Shown here: piece by piece, positions 1-10,740 of the stretch | How the letters are laid out: every line of letters starts with the position of its first letter | Position numbering within the stretch: position 1 is the stretch's first letter | Assembly (NCBI GenBank): GCA_947650285.1 | Contig: CANTFL010000498.1 | Location: forward strand, 160,119 to 224,118 | Origin: Hyaloperonospora brassicae | Lineage: Eukaryota; Oomycota; Peronosporomycetes; Peronosporales; Peronosporaceae | Length of the DNA stretch: 64,000 nucleotides | Reading direction: 5' to 3' | The notes under the pieces: generated by a model | Told to the model about the DNA's origin: nothing | What the model saw: only the letters and a program-made list of their open reading frames with translations | Databases searched by the model: none | Program-made: the position numbers and the translations under genes

Positions 1-540
1 GAACTTACGTAGGCACGGGGATGTCGATCTCTGTCGGCATTCCCCGTGCCGCGGGATACCGGGGGATTGCTTCCCTCTCGGTCGCACGCTGCGTTGCCTC
101 CCGTAGCCCGCGCAGCGGAGAAAAGGCCTCCCCCGTTAACCTTGGCCCCACTAAGGGGAATTTCCCGTCCAAGGTAAGGGGGCCAGATGACTGGCTCTTA
201 CGAAGTCTCCGCCTCTGTCCGATGTTGCTCGAAGAGTGTAAATTGGGAAGCGACATGCCGTACGAAAAAGGTCACTGCTTCTTAGTCCATCGATTCTGCC
301 CCCTTTTTGTGCTCACCAACGGAGCCTTTTCTGTCAGGCGCTCCTTTTCTATTAATAAAAATCCATCAACCTCACCGATATCCATCAGCCAAAACTGACA
401 TGGCTCCACCTGCACACAAGCTGCAACTCGGACCCTCCCCGAGCTTCGATCAACCTGCCTCTTTTTTGTGCCTTCCTCACTGCGAATATTCCTACCAAGA
501 GAGACAGCGACTCGCTTGTCTCCATCGCTCTCCATCGCTC
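1..540. other. Upstream region, no gene; stacked inverted repeats at left edge
   Basis: No coding frame here looks real. The first 200 bases are GC-rich and hold perfect inverted repeats: a 10-bp stem at 12-21 with 41-50, CCTTGG at 140-145 with CCAAGG at 169-174, and GCCAG/CTGGC at 182-195. The style resembles the hairpin-packed LTRs further along, so this may be the end of another retroelement, but no LTR boundary is visible. Confidence 0.4.
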
Positions 541-557
541 TCACTCTTCAATTTGCC
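541..557 (+). promoter_or_regulatory. Oomycete core promoter (Inr + FPR) of the OYE gene
   Basis: TCACTCT at 541-547 fits the oomycete initiator TCAYTYY, and CAATTTGCC at 549-557 fits the flanking promoter region CAWTTTNYY. The two are joined by one base, as in the composite oomycete promoter. Transcription would start near A543, 69 bases before the ATG at 612. This decides the start codon, because any upstream in-frame start lies outside the transcript. Confidence 0.75.
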
Positions 558-611
558 GCCTCACAGCCTCATCCACTTTCACGCCACCCGATCCACTCGC
601 CCGTACTCACG

Positions 612-1745
612 ATGCCGACCGCCACCGCCGACTATCAGCTCTTCACGCCCCTCCGACTCGGACCCGACCTCGAGCTCAAGAACCGCGTGGTCTTTGGTCC
701 GCTCACTCGCGGCCGCGCGTCCGCCGACCGCGTGCCGTCAGCGGACAACGAGCTCTACTACGAACAGCGAGCGGGTGCAGGTCTACTCATCACGGAAGCG
801 ACGGCCATCTCGGAACAGGGCTACGGGTGGTACCACGCGGCCGCGTGCTACACAGAGGCCCATGTCGCCGGCTGGAAGCGCGTGACGGACCGCGTGCACA
901 AGAAACAGGGGACGATCTTTCTGCAAATGTGGCACATGGGGCGTCAGAGCCACTCGAGTTTCCAGTCGAGCAACGAAATTGTGTCGGCGTCGGCGCTGCG
1001 CCTCGAGATGGGCCACACGCGCGACGCCAATTACGTGCAGGCCGACTACGAGACGCCCCGTGCGCTCGAGACCCACGAGCTCGCGGGCGTCGTCGAGTCG
1101 TACCGGCGCGGGGCGGAGCTCGCGATGCAAGCAGGTTTTGACGGCGTCGAGATTCACGGGGCGAACGGGTACCTCATTGACCAGTTCCTGCAGTCGTGCA
1201 CGAACAAGCGCACGGACAAGTACGGCGGCTCGTTTGAGAACCGCGCGCGTCTCTTGCTCGAAATTGTGGAAGCCGTCAAGACTGCTGTGCCGGCGCACCG
1301 CATTGGCGTTCGGCTCGCTCCGAACGGCTCGTTTGGCGGCATGGGCAGTGAAGACAACTACGAGATGTTTAAGTACACGATGGAGCAGCTGAGCACGCAC
1401 AAACTCGCGTACCTCGCGCTCTTGGACGGCCCGGGGCTTGGCTACACGGACAAGTGCCGCCACACTCGTGCGTTTGACGCCAAGACGGCGTTCAAGGGCG
1501 TCGTGATGGTGAACAACAACTACACGCGGGACCTCGCGGAAGGTGCGCTTCGCACGGGCGCCGCGGATTTCGTTGGGTTTGGCCGGCTGTACATTACCAA
1601 CCCGGACTTGGCCGAACGCTTCCAAAACGACTGGCCCGTGGCTCCCGAGGCAGGACGCGAGGTGTACTACAACTCGTCGCTGGGCGGCAAGGGCTACAAC
1701 GACTATCCATGCTACCAGGCCAGCACGGACAAGAGCAGTCTGTAG
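612..1745 (+). CDS. Old Yellow Enzyme family NAD(P)H:flavin oxidoreductase
   Basis: A 377-residue protein of the usual length for an FMN-binding TIM-barrel ene-reductase (OYE/OPR family), which reduces activated C=C bonds such as those of alpha,beta-unsaturated carbonyls with NADPH. Family hallmarks are visible: the N-terminal FMN segment around LTRGRA (31-36), QMWHMGR (105-111), the active-site block HGANGYLIDQF with substrate-binding His182 and Asn185 and proton donor Tyr187, and YGGS (204-207). The C-terminal phosphate-binding part reads ADFVGFGRLYITNPDLAERF. No targeting signal is seen, so it is probably cytosolic. The physiological substrate is unknown; plant relatives act on oxylipins. 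The start at 612 is the first ATG after the core promoter. There is no intron. It converges with the bHLH gene downstream. Confidence 0.93.
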   Translation: MPTATADYQLFTPLRLGPDLELKNRVVFGPLTRGRASADRVPSADNELYYEQRAGAGLLITEATAISEQGYGWYHAAACYTEAHVAGWKRVTDRVHKKQGTIFLQMWHMGRQSHSSFQSSNEIVSASALRLEMGHTRDANYVQADYETPRALETHELAGVVESYRRGAELAMQAGFDGVEIHGANGYLIDQFLQSCTNKRTDKYGGSFENRARLLLEIVEAVKTAVPAHRIGVRLAPNGSFGGMGSEDNYEMFKYTMEQLSTHKLAYLALLDGPGLGYTDKCRHTRAFDAKTAFKGVVMVNNNYTRDLAEGALRTGAADFVGFGRLYITNPDLAERFQNDWPVAPEAGREVYYNSSLGGKGYNDYPCYQASTDKSSL

Positions 1746-2120
1746 ACGGGTGGGCAACAACAAGTCGGACTGCAGCAGAACGAGGGATTGCTCGAGGCGC
1801 GGCATCGGTCACGTTGGCGAGCAAATGACAGTAAGAACGTTATGAAGCTTTACAAGTGACGTTAACGTCAAGTCATGCATGATATACTTACGTGCTACAG
1901 CATTACGGTGCCTGCCGCTTTTGGACAACTGCGAGACTGTCTGCGCCCCGCAACGACCCGAGCTCATAGGGCCCTCTCTCGTGTACACGTTCTCCATTGC
2001 ATCCACTACGCCACAATGTGACTGCTCTGTCCATTCTTTCCGACTCGACCGCTTGATCGCAGAACCTCCAGCTCCATGTGACGTGGCTCGAGTCCAACTT
2101 ACCAAAAGCGGTCATCGGTG
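1746..2120. other. Convergent 3' intergenic region
   Basis: It holds the 3' ends of the OYE gene (+) and the bHLH gene (-). On the minus strand the bHLH frame stays open past its stop down to 1903, and GGTAAGT with a consensus splice donor lies near 2102. An alternative 3' end of that gene is therefore possible. Nothing else is recognised. Confidence 0.4.
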
Positions 2121-2150
2121 GCTGCTGCTGCTGCTGCTGCTGCTACTGCT
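2121..2150. repeat. CAG/CTG trinucleotide repeat interrupted by the bHLH stop
   Basis: Eight perfect CTG-type triplets at 2121-2144. On the minus strand they read as CAG codons in frame with the bHLH gene, immediately after its TAG stop (2143-2145), which is itself preceded by another CAG. One C-to-T change inside a CAG tract would create exactly this stop. Confidence 0.85.
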
Positions 2151-3093
2151 CCATCTCAATGGGAATCAGACAAAACTCTACGTTCGGCTCGTCGCCGTCG
2201 TCGTCCGCCACGATAGCCGCGACCAACACCACGTGCGGTCCCACAGCAGTCTTTACCACGGCACTCGTCGACTCTCGCGTCTCCCGCACGTTCTTCATCA
2301 TGCGCTCGAACGTGGCGGCGTCCGTGCACAAGAACGGCCGGAGCGTCTTTTTCCGCTTGAGCACGAGTTCCGACAGCCCCGTGAACTGGACAAACGCCGC
2401 GTTGAACACGACCGTCTTCATGTCCATGTCCAGCACCACGCGCGGCGTCGTGGTCTTCTGGAACGTGTCTGCAATCACGTGGTCGGTCTTGCCCCGTTTC
2501 TGCGTCAGCCGCAGCTTCTCTGTCTGCTTCTCGGCCGCGTCGGCTTTGCGCTGCGCGATCGCGAGGTCGCTCCGCAGCGTCTCAATGTACTGCGACGTGT
2601 TGTCCAAGATCGACTGCTTGTTCTTCTTCGTCTGCACGCCGGCCTCGTCCAGCAGCTGCTTGAGCTGACTGATGCGGTCATTGAGCTTGAGCATCCGCTG
2701 CTTCTCCTTCTGGTTGAGGTCCTCCCGCGACCGCTTGGCACTGGCACTACAACTGCTATTGTTGCTGCTAGTGCTGTTATTGCTGTTAGTGGTGGCGGTA
2801 GCAGGAAGATGATGGCTGCTCGGGGCCGGCGGGGTAATCGAGGCGCTGCTGTGATTGGTGGTAAGTGAAGCACTAGGGCTCGGGGTCGGCCGCGCATAGG
2901 CGGCCGCGGACGTCGACGGACCCGACAGGCGCAGCGCCGCCGGAGGCGCGTGGAAGTAGGGCACTCCCGGTTCGTACTTGCCGCGCGCGTGCAGCAAGGG
3001 GTTGTACGCGCCGGGCATGGCGCGGGGCGGGAACAGACGGGCGCGGCCGTCGCGTGGCACGGCGCTGCGAGGCGACGAGAAGACGGACGACAT
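2143..3093 (-). CDS. bHLH transcription factor with C-terminal PAS-like domain
   Basis: A 316-residue protein. Residues 50-118 are low-complexity Pro/Ser/Thr/Asn. Residues 120-177 form a basic helix-loop-helix: a basic stretch with the E-x-x-R pattern (EKQR, 130-133), helix 1 LKLNDRISQLKQLL, a loop, and helix 2 KQSILDNTSQYIETLRSDL. It continues as a charged coiled-coil to about 197. Residues 215-315 look like a PAS fold (VVLDMDMKTVVFNAAFVQFTG), so it is likely a nuclear DNA-binding dimer. The start is the first ATG of the frame; the open frame upstream has only non-ATG codons. A good splice donor (GTAAGT) at 3353 on this strand suggests an intron in the 5' leader. The protein ends in Gln followed by TAG, directly before a CAG repeat. 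The PAS assignment is less certain than the bHLH. Confidence 0.82.
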   Translation of the reverse strand: MSSVFSSPRSAVPRDGRARLFPPRAMPGAYNPLLHARGKYEPGVPYFHAPPAALRLSGPSTSAAAYARPTPSPSASLTTNHSSASITPPAPSSHHLPATATTNSNNSTSSNNSSCSASAKRSREDLNQKEKQRMLKLNDRISQLKQLLDEAGVQTKKNKQSILDNTSQYIETLRSDLAIAQRKADAAEKQTEKLRLTQKRGKTDHVIADTFQKTTTPRVVLDMDMKTVVFNAAFVQFTGLSELVLKRKKTLRPFLCTDAATFERMMKNVRETRESTSAVVKTAVGPHVVLVAAIVADDDGDEPNVEFCLIPIEMEQ

Positions 3094-5001
3094 GAGGAGC
3101 ACGTGTTTGGTGTCGCAGCTGTTGCATTGGATGAAAAGCTGACCGCGGCGAGATGATTGGGCGAGGGCCACCACGTGGCGACGATGGAAGACCGGTTCGT
3201 ACCGGTATTTGCTCTCGGTGTCGACCCAATCAAAAAACACAGCATCGTACGAAAAAAGCTTTTTGCGTGGGTGGAAGCTGTTCGATGAAACAGAGCCAAT
3301 GAGCTCCACCGACGAGTGCAGAGCTGCGAGTTTGGATGCCCAACGCTACTTACGTTCTCGTTCACGTGGAAGCGCTGACGAGTTCGTTTCAAGTCGGCGA
3401 GCGACGAGTTACATCCGATCGACGCTTCGGCTGTTGTTTGCTGTTCGAGTGGCTGCTGAGTGAACAGATGCAACTAAACTTCTGGCTGTCGCTACAGCTC
3501 CTTTGTGGCTTGCAACGCATGCGGGCTGTGCACACTCGTCGGTTCTTAGTCGCGCTGAAGATATGACGTGACCACGCTATTAGACTGCGTGTACACGAGG
3601 CAAAGAAAAATAGTAGTGCCGCCGTAGATGAATGATAGCGGGGTGGCTTCCGCCAACTTCGTTGCCAACTTGACTCAAGTGAGAATACATAGGTTGTACA
3701 GCCCGGGTCCGCGCTGTTTCGTGATGCAGATGCCGCGCAAAGGTAGTGCGCGTACAGTAGCCATCTGCCAGTATTTGTTTGACACGGGATTTGGTGCGAA
3801 CGGAAGGGTGGGCCAGGAAGAACATGTGCAGCCAAGAATGCATGGGTGGGTGTCTCTCATTCAGCAAGACCGTTGCAAGCTCACTGAGCCTGGCGCTTGC
3901 TGGGGTGCAACGGTCGTTGCAAACTCGCGACATGACCGTGTTTGATACGAGGAATCGTGTGGTAACCCGTCGGGTTGTAGCGTCAATGATGGTGGACCTT
4001 TCTCGCCAGCACTAAGACGGGAGTTCTTGTCGCCCAGCATTTTTAGCGAAGCCGGCGATACCTCGACGAGCAGGGCGGCCAGCAAGGTATACACGTGCTC
4101 TCGTCGGCAAGGATCTTGACAATTCCGCACCCACTGTTTCGTCCACTGCTGACAGCCAGATTTGGCATAACGACGAAACCACCAGCCTGTAATGAAGAGA
4201 AAGCTGCCTGGACATTTAATCTGCTTGAAGCGGGGCTATGTGATCGTAGTGCATTGAGCATTACTCGCATTTCCACGGCGCCAATGCTGGCGGGACAGTG
4301 TTGTTAGTGGCAACGCGGTGCCCAACAAAGAGTGTGGCAAGTGTCTTCGTTGGCGGTTGATCCAGAAGTGATCATGGATATCGAGATAAATAAAACGTTC
4401 TATTTACTGTCGTGACAGAAGGGGACGTTGTTGGTAACCTTGGCTTGCCTGTAAGGAAAGCATAGCTGACTGTATCACTTACACATCCCATCGTATCTTT
4501 GCTTCGTAAACCACATCGGGGCCTGGAACAGCTTGCAGCGGAAGGTAACCCTTGACAGCAGCGCATACGTTTGGTAGTGCCGTGCCAGCGGCATCAGACG
4601 CGTTCGGCAAACAGAGGTAGCCCGAGCTCCGGCGCTAGACTGATCACGATGTCTATCGTAGTTGTTACACTATCTGCTATCTTCAGCATATCCTCACAGT
4701 CTGTATCGTAACCGCGATACAAAGGCAAAAGCGAGCGAGTAGGTAATCATGCGAACTCGATCCTTCAACCAAACATGTACATGGCCTCTGGATCTAACAC
4801 GATATCATTGCCGTCGTTATCGCCAACAGGATTGCTGGACAACACGCACTTGGTCGCTCATTCAGCTCTCCATCAAACGATAAGGTCGTCGGAGTCACCA
4901 CAAATATACCGAGCAAAGACAAGAGATGTGGGTAAAAATGTCCACATGATGAACTCTCGAAGTGAGCAGCATTTTAGGTGAGGTGAAAAGGTGAGGTATA
5001 T
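3094..5001. other. Intergenic, 5' side of bHLH gene; no gene recognised
   Basis: Two CCAAT boxes lie on the minus strand around 3125-3155, and a possible leader intron donor lies at 3353. From 3560 to 5001 only short frames without recognisable domains or composition are seen. It may include decayed transposon sequence. Confidence 0.4.
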
Positions 5002-6304
5002 TTAGGTACGCGTGCGACCTACTATATCCCATCGCAGGGCAGCTAAATTACCGCGGCGACGACTACTTCGTGGACTTGGTAGCACTATTCCCCGGGCAGC
5101 AGAGGAACTTCGAGCAGACTCTCGTCTCGAGATGACCAGGTTCCTCGGCGTTAGAGAGGGGCCTTGTGTTACATTTTGTTCGATATGAGAGGCCTTCAGC
5201 CAGTGATTGACATCATTACCGAGAAAAGTTGCAGCCTCCCTGACAACAACGAAGTCGGATGGAGTATGCACTTCAACAGAAGATCCTGTGTCCATAGATA
5301 TATTTGCCAGTCGATCCGCTAATTTGTTGTGTGTGCGATAATGATGTCCCCAGCTGACTATCTCGATATCGTTAGAAATGGTGCATGATTCTCGCAAAAA
5401 TCGCACCAAGTGTGGCTTGCGTGGAGGTTGTGGAGTTCGTAGTTGTTTAGAGGACTAGCTCATAGTCGCCAATGACATGCAGAGGTGAATAGCCACTTGC
5501 TTTCGCTTGTCAAAGGCCGTGAACAAGCCCCCAAATTTCCGCAATGTTGTAAGCGGTAGTGGCGGAACCAAATGCCATGCTCGATGCCCACATGACGCAA
5601 GCGGTATACGTCTGAAAGTGTAGCTGGACAATTACGGATCAAGCCCCTCCCGGACCTGGATTCCCGCGGGATCCTCCGTAAAAAAACAGGAGGTACAGCA
5701 CTTAAGGGCACAATTCGTGAAGCAACATGTGCAGCGACGGCGGTTCATCGAAGCAGAGGAGAGCATCATCCAATGCTGACCTTACGCGTGCAAAGAGTTG
5801 CCCGTCTTCCCCCATGTCAGGCTGGTATGTTGACCCACGTAATCGTCTAACTGACTTTAATATGTTGTCCTGGATCTGTCTATGTACACCTCCTGTGACA
5901 AAGACATGTCGTCCATGAGGCGGAGGCGCTCGACCCAGATGGCATGAATGGTTTCAGATACTACAAAACGACACAGTTCTCGAGCTGCTGGGAAATCCGC
6001 AGCCTAAGCTTTCGACGAATCAGCTCCTGGTTCGAGAGATTGCCGAACGACATCGCAGGCATGTTCGAGGACTTCCACAGAGGTCTAGACCAAACACCAG
6101 TCATCCTCTGTGAAAGAGCCGAGCCATCGCCACTGATCAAGTATATAATCGCAATGTCGACGCTCACTAGACCAGGCCATATTATATGGCTTGTAATGGC
6201 TGGAACAGCCGCCGCACAATCAGGTACGGGACACGACAGATTTTGGGTGGCCACATTCCAGAGCAGAACGCTCTTACTCTACAGACGAAACAACGTCTGA
6301 GTGT
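5002..6304 (-). pseudogene. LINE L1, 3' fragment: Zn-binding region and RNase H (broken)
   Basis: This is the C-terminal end of a LINE ORF2. On the minus strand, 6300-5900 contains a Cys/His motif of the type following LINE reverse transcriptases (CPVPDC ... HIIW). At about 5690-5640 the RNase H signature GGSRGNPGPGGA is followed by a TGA. Later blocks resemble the RNase H helices (AEIWGLVHGL) and the last is WGHHYRTHNKLADRLANI with its catalytic Asp region. Stops and frame changes (for example TGA after GGA, and breaks near 5530 and 5450) make it non-functional. It is cut at 6305 by the target duplication of A1. Its 5' continuation lies at 29536-31427 on the opposite strand. Confidence 0.8.
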
Positions 6305-6309
6305 TGGTT

Positions 6310-6843
6310 TGTAACGGGGTTTCACGTCGACTGGTAGTCGACAATAGGTTGTTACACACAAGGTATGGGATCCCTTTTAAAGTAATATTAGAATACAAGT
6401 ATCAATTGTTGAAGACTGATGTCTGTCAACCATTGATTACGAGATCTTTTAATATTTTTATTTATGACTTTAGTGAGTAGGTTATTTACTTTGTTCTAAG
6501 GTGTTAGTTTAGGTTAAAAGGAGAAATAAAATTCAGTTCCCATTTTGATCAACAAAAGACACGTGCCTCTCTGAGGCGTCTTGCGATCGATAAGGAGGTA
6601 GCAACGCCTTGTTAAGGCAGATACTCCTCGTGTACTCAGTGCGTTTGTTTCTTTGAATCGTTTGGTCCCCCTGGAACAGGGACCGTAAACTCTTTGAGCT
6701 TGTGTGACTTTTTGAGTCGGGTTCTTTGAACCAACTCTTAGCTCTCGGAGCTGTTGACTCTTTGAGTCGGGTTCGTAGAACCAAAGTTGCTCGTAAGAGC
6801 GTTAAGTCTTCCTCTGACTTAATGAGCTGTGTAGACCGCTACA
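6310..6843 (+). repeat. A1 5' LTR (long type, 534 bp)
   Basis: Bounded by TGTAACGGGG and CCGCTACA. The 3' half is a chain of small perfect palindromes separated by 3-7 bases: GACTC/GAGTC, GGTTC/GAACC, GCTC/GAGC, TTAAGTC/GACTTAA, TGTAG/CTACA. It holds one hairpin block more than the 3' LTR, hence the 59-bp difference. Confidence 0.9.
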
Positions 6844-6845
6844 CT

Positions 6846-6862
6846 TGGTAGCACTAGTAGTC
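6846..6862 (+). other. A1 primer-binding site
   Basis: It starts two bases after the LTR with TGGTAGCACTAGTAG. The first eight bases complement a tRNA 3' end ...UGCUACCA, as in the eukaryotic initiator methionine tRNA. The match beyond that was not confirmed. Confidence 0.6.
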
Positions 6863-6902
6863 AATCTACACCTGAGTCGGTAACGACTGATCCTCTGTGA
6901 GG

Positions 6903-7865
6903 ATGGAGGAATCCACACCCCTCTCTGAGGCTCAAAAGGTCGCGCTTGAGAAGCTGACCGCGGCCGTAGGCCCTGAGTATGTGGAGTTTCTAGCTGCACA
7001 AGGTCCCGATGTGCTCAATGCACGAGTCGAGACCTTCATGCAGTATGAAACGGCCCTTTTGGGGCAGGTTCAAAACCAAGTAGCGTCGGCTATGCCAACA
7101 CGCTATGTGGCGATGCCAAATGAAGAGGCTAAGCCTCGTCCCCTTCGGGTGGACGTCAAACATTTCTCCGGAAAGGAGGGTGAAAACCTGACCCTCTGGA
7201 TCCGTGAGATTGATATGGCCATGAGCTCTGGCCTTATCTCATTGGGGTATCAGCGGGTCTCGCTGGCCATCTCCAAGATCGATGGAAGAGCTAGAGAATG
7301 GGCTCTGACGTGTGGCACGTCGGTCGACTTGGCGTTTCCCACATGGGGTTCGCTCAAGTTAGACCTATTCCTAGTTTTCTCGCCGCCTAACCAGGCCTAT
7401 CGCGTGCGCTCACGCTTCTTGTCCACCCGTCAGGGTAAGAATGAGATAACGGACTATGTCCAAGAGTTGAGAACTCTGATGGCTGCTATGCAGTCTGACC
7501 CTCTCCCTGAGACAGTCTATGTGACTGTCTTCATGGAAGGTCTTCGTAATGGCGTTGCCAGGACCGAGGTGTTTCGGGTCCATCCCTCTACTTTTGAGGA
7601 GGCTGTTAGCATCGCTCAAAATGCTGGGCACAACTTCAAGTCGGCCAGACTTGGTTGGAATGGGTACAACCCAAGCTTCGAGAGGGCAAACTTTGCGAGC
7701 ACCTCGGCTTATGGAAGCCAGAACCGATGTATCTCAGCCATGCTGAAGATTAAGGTGAATATGAGCTTCATGTTGCCGAGAAACGACGGGAAGGGAAACG
7801 TTGTTATACGTTCGGAAGCACCAAACATCTACGTCCCACTTGTCCTTTGCGTAAGCAGCGACTGA
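6903..7865 (+). pseudogene. A1 gag (frameshifted before the zinc knuckle)
   Basis: The capsid-type domain is intact (FSGKEGENLTLWIREIDMAM, then a retrotransposon gag core up to about residue 260). The start is ATG 6903, just after the leader. Near 7730 the frame shifts, so the real C-terminus, a CCHC knuckle at 7802-7843, is out of frame. In A1 the second Cys of the knuckle is Phe (TTC at 7811-7813), while A2 keeps Cys. The frameshift itself is present in both copies. Confidence 0.85.
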
Positions 7866-7992
7866 CCCTATTGGTCGCAACCCCAGCCCCAAACAAGAAA
7901 TCTGGTATGGCACGGGGTAATGTCGACACACAGTAAGCGCGGGGTGCCCTACTGGGGTAGAACTGAATTCTTTTGCTTCTCTACGAGGTAGA

Positions 7993-8409
7993 TTGGAACA
8001 GGGCTTATCCCCACCGAGCTCTGTGCCAGCCAGCACAGAGCGTGGATACAAGCCTGGCTTGTTAGTCGCCGAGGCGAAAGTTCGAGGCTTTGAGAAGCAT
8101 TGGTCGATCTTAATCGATTCTGGGGCGTCATGCGATTATGCTCGACGTCGTTGCTATGAGGGGAGTCAGCGATATGCTGAAGCGCTCTAAGCGTATGAGG
8201 GTGATTCAATCCCCGTTCGTTTAGCGACTGGTAGTCGCGTTACGGTGCCTAAAGTTCCGTTTAACTTAGGTGTGAAGTTTTTGGACTTTGACAGCATTGA
8301 ACGCTGTCTTGTCCTTGATTTGGATTCGAGATACGATCTCATCTTTGGTATGGATTGACTCGAACGCCATGAGCCATGGATTGATTGGAGGTCCAAGACC
8401 TTAGGCGCC
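7993..8409 (+). pseudogene. A1 aspartic protease (two stops)
   Basis: Retropepsin with the active-site motif LIDSGASCDYARR near 8107, followed by a conserved distal block (LDLDSRYDLIFGMD). The frame is the same as the RT frame downstream but is interrupted by TAA at 8188-8190 and by TGA where a Trp codon is expected near 8356. Both stops are also in A2. Confidence 0.8.
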
Positions 8410-10740
8410 ATGCGCAATGATTCGAGCGAAGCTTTGGAGAGTCATGAACCCACCTTTGCTAGAAATCAAAAGCGCTATTGGCGCGAGCGATTGACGGAAG
8501 ATGTCAATGTGCTGAAAATTGGTATGTCAGAGATAATTAACTCCAATGTCAATGACATCCATATTGAGCGGAGCTCTTTCACCGTATGTGAGGGGAGTTA
8601 TACTCCGTTGATTGATACTCGTTGTGATAATGAGTCACCGCATGCTGCAGGCATGGTTGGCCTAGGACCGAGACATCAAGAATGTAATTCCTCTGATGTG
8701 AGTGGGGTGGCATGTAAAATCCCACCGAGTGAGGGCGGCAGAGATGTCACCTCACTGAATGTCGGTAATGGCATTGATGTCGAGAAGCCAGAGTGTTCAG
8801 GGCCAGGCCCGAATGCTGTGCGTGAAGTGGCACGTGAAATCCCACCGAGTGAGAGCGGCCGAGGTGGCACCTCACTGAATGTCGGTAATGACATTGATGG
8901 CGAGAAGCCAGAGTGTTCAGGGCTAGGCCTAAATGCTAAACGTGAAGTGGTACGTGTAAATACTTTAAGTGAAGTGTTCGAGTTACGTAACACTTCACCA
9001 GATGTCGTTCAAGACATGAGCTCTCGTATAGAGCGTGCTAAGATGAATAGCAACCACGGTGACCCTACTGTCCCGGCCTCTAGGAGGCGTAAGGTTTCTT
9101 TGAGGAAACAATCTCAGCGTAGGGTGGAAACCGTTAAGCGCCCAACATCTAAGAAGTCACGAAGTGATAATAGTAATATTACACTATATACACTTGTCAA
9201 TGGGTTGACTGGCCAGATTGATGGAAATATTAGTCTTGAGACTCTTCCATCCTTGAATACTCTCTTTGAACTAGACGAAATGTCTGACGGCGAATTTAGC
9301 CAAGCCTTACAGGCAGGAGAATTATCCGAGTTAGTCGTCATTTGGCCGGATATTGAGTTGAACTCATACTCGTTATTGGACGAGTCTGTCCTTGAGGACA
9401 CAAAGGCGGCATTGGATGCCCGTAGTGGATCGTCGATCCTTAAGGATCCTATTGATCCTTTCTATCCTTTGGTAAATGAATTTCAGGACGTGGTGTGTCA
9501 CAACCCACCGTCCGTCTTGCCTCCCGATAGCGGTGTACGTCATGAGATTGACTTGGTTCCTGGAACTAAATACTGCGTAACACGACAGTGGCCTTTGCCA
9601 AAGGAACAGTGTGACGTCATAGACGACTTCTTTCGTACAAAGAACGCGGCAGGAATGGTTCGTGAGAGCAAATCTCCTTCTTTCACACGGACATTTTGTG
9701 TTTAAAAGCCTAATTGGAATTGGCGCATTGTTTGTGCTTACGATAAGCTTAATGCGGTCACCATCCCGGCTCAGACAAAAATTCCGAGGAAGGATGTTCT
9801 TCAGAACAATATGGTGGGATGTACAATGATGTACAATGTACATTGCGCTCGACTTGGTCGATGGTTATTACCAACTTCTCATGCGAGAAAGCGATATTCC
9901 GCTGACAGCGGACAGCACTCCAAGCGGTATGCTCTGGGAGTGGCTTGTTATGCCGCAAGGGCTATCAAATGCCCGGGTTAAATTCAACCGTCTTGTGACA
10001 CAATTGTTCAGACCTCACAGAGGTTATGCACAGACGTACTTTGATGACATCTTTGTCCATAGTCGTGCTATGAGCGGTCGGTCGGCTGTGGACAGTCACA
10101 TTGACCATTTACAAGCGGTGCTCGAGTGCATGCGCACGAATAAGCTGTACGCCAACGCATCTAAGTGCATCTTTGGTTCAGAAGAGATTTTCTTTTTCAG
10201 GGTTCTTCATTGGGAAGCGAGACCTTCGAGCGGATCCAGCTAGGGTAAGAGCCATAGTTGATTGGCCGGTTCCAAAGAAGCAAAAGGACTTGCGCAAGTG
10301 GCTTGGTCTTGCCAATTACGTACACAAGTACAGTGCGAATTACGCAGACATGGCTCGGCCATTATCCAATCTCCTTAAAAAGGATGTGCCGTGGTGCTGG
10401 ACTAGCACCGAGCATGATGCTTTTCAAGCAGCAAAGTAGAGTCTCCTTCCTGCGCCAATGTTGGCTTTGCCCGATCCGATCGGCCTTTAAGTGCCGTCTG
10501 TGACGCATCTGACCTTGTCATCGGCAGGGCTCTGTTACAAACAGATGATGATGGACAGAAAAGCGTCATTGCGTTTGAGTCCCGATAGCTGAAGGCTGCC
10601 GAAAAGAACTATCCTGTTCATAAAAAAGTGCTACTTGCAATGAAGTACGCTTTAGTCAAATTCAGAGTTCATCTGCTTGGCTCAAAGCCGTTTGTGATCT
10701 ACACAGATTACGCTTCATTTGCGCACTGCGACCCAGTTGC
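8410..10740 (+). pseudogene. A1 reverse transcriptase-RNase H (broken)
   Basis: An N-terminal low-complexity spacer (8410-9450) contains two copies of a segment ending KPECSG. RT follows, from [21 protein letters not shown] through the catalytic [11 protein letters not shown] (near 10040). RNase H starts near 10495 (VCDASD). Lesions: TAA at about 9703 (absent from A2), a 10-bp tandem duplication near 9820-9840 that shifts the frame (also in A2), a frameshift at about 10200, and TAG at 10437-10439. The enzyme cannot be made from this copy. Confidence 0.85.

Noticed and set aside
468..611. N-terminal extension of the OYE protein
   Set aside because: Begins at GTG and lies upstream of the predicted transcription start.
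783..1805. 340-codon frame on the minus strand opposite the OYE gene
   Set aside because: GC-rich codon shadow of a well-recognised gene; Arg/Val/His-rich composition, no domain.
3094..3473. Longer N-terminus or coding exon 1 for the bHLH protein
   Set aside because: The upstream frames start at GTG and TTG, with no ATG. The GTAAGT donor at 3353 more likely marks a leader intron. Splicing options in frame exist but cannot be chosen from sequence.
3628..3945. 105-codon plus-strand frame
   Set aside because: No domain, biased start, no promoter; treated as chance.
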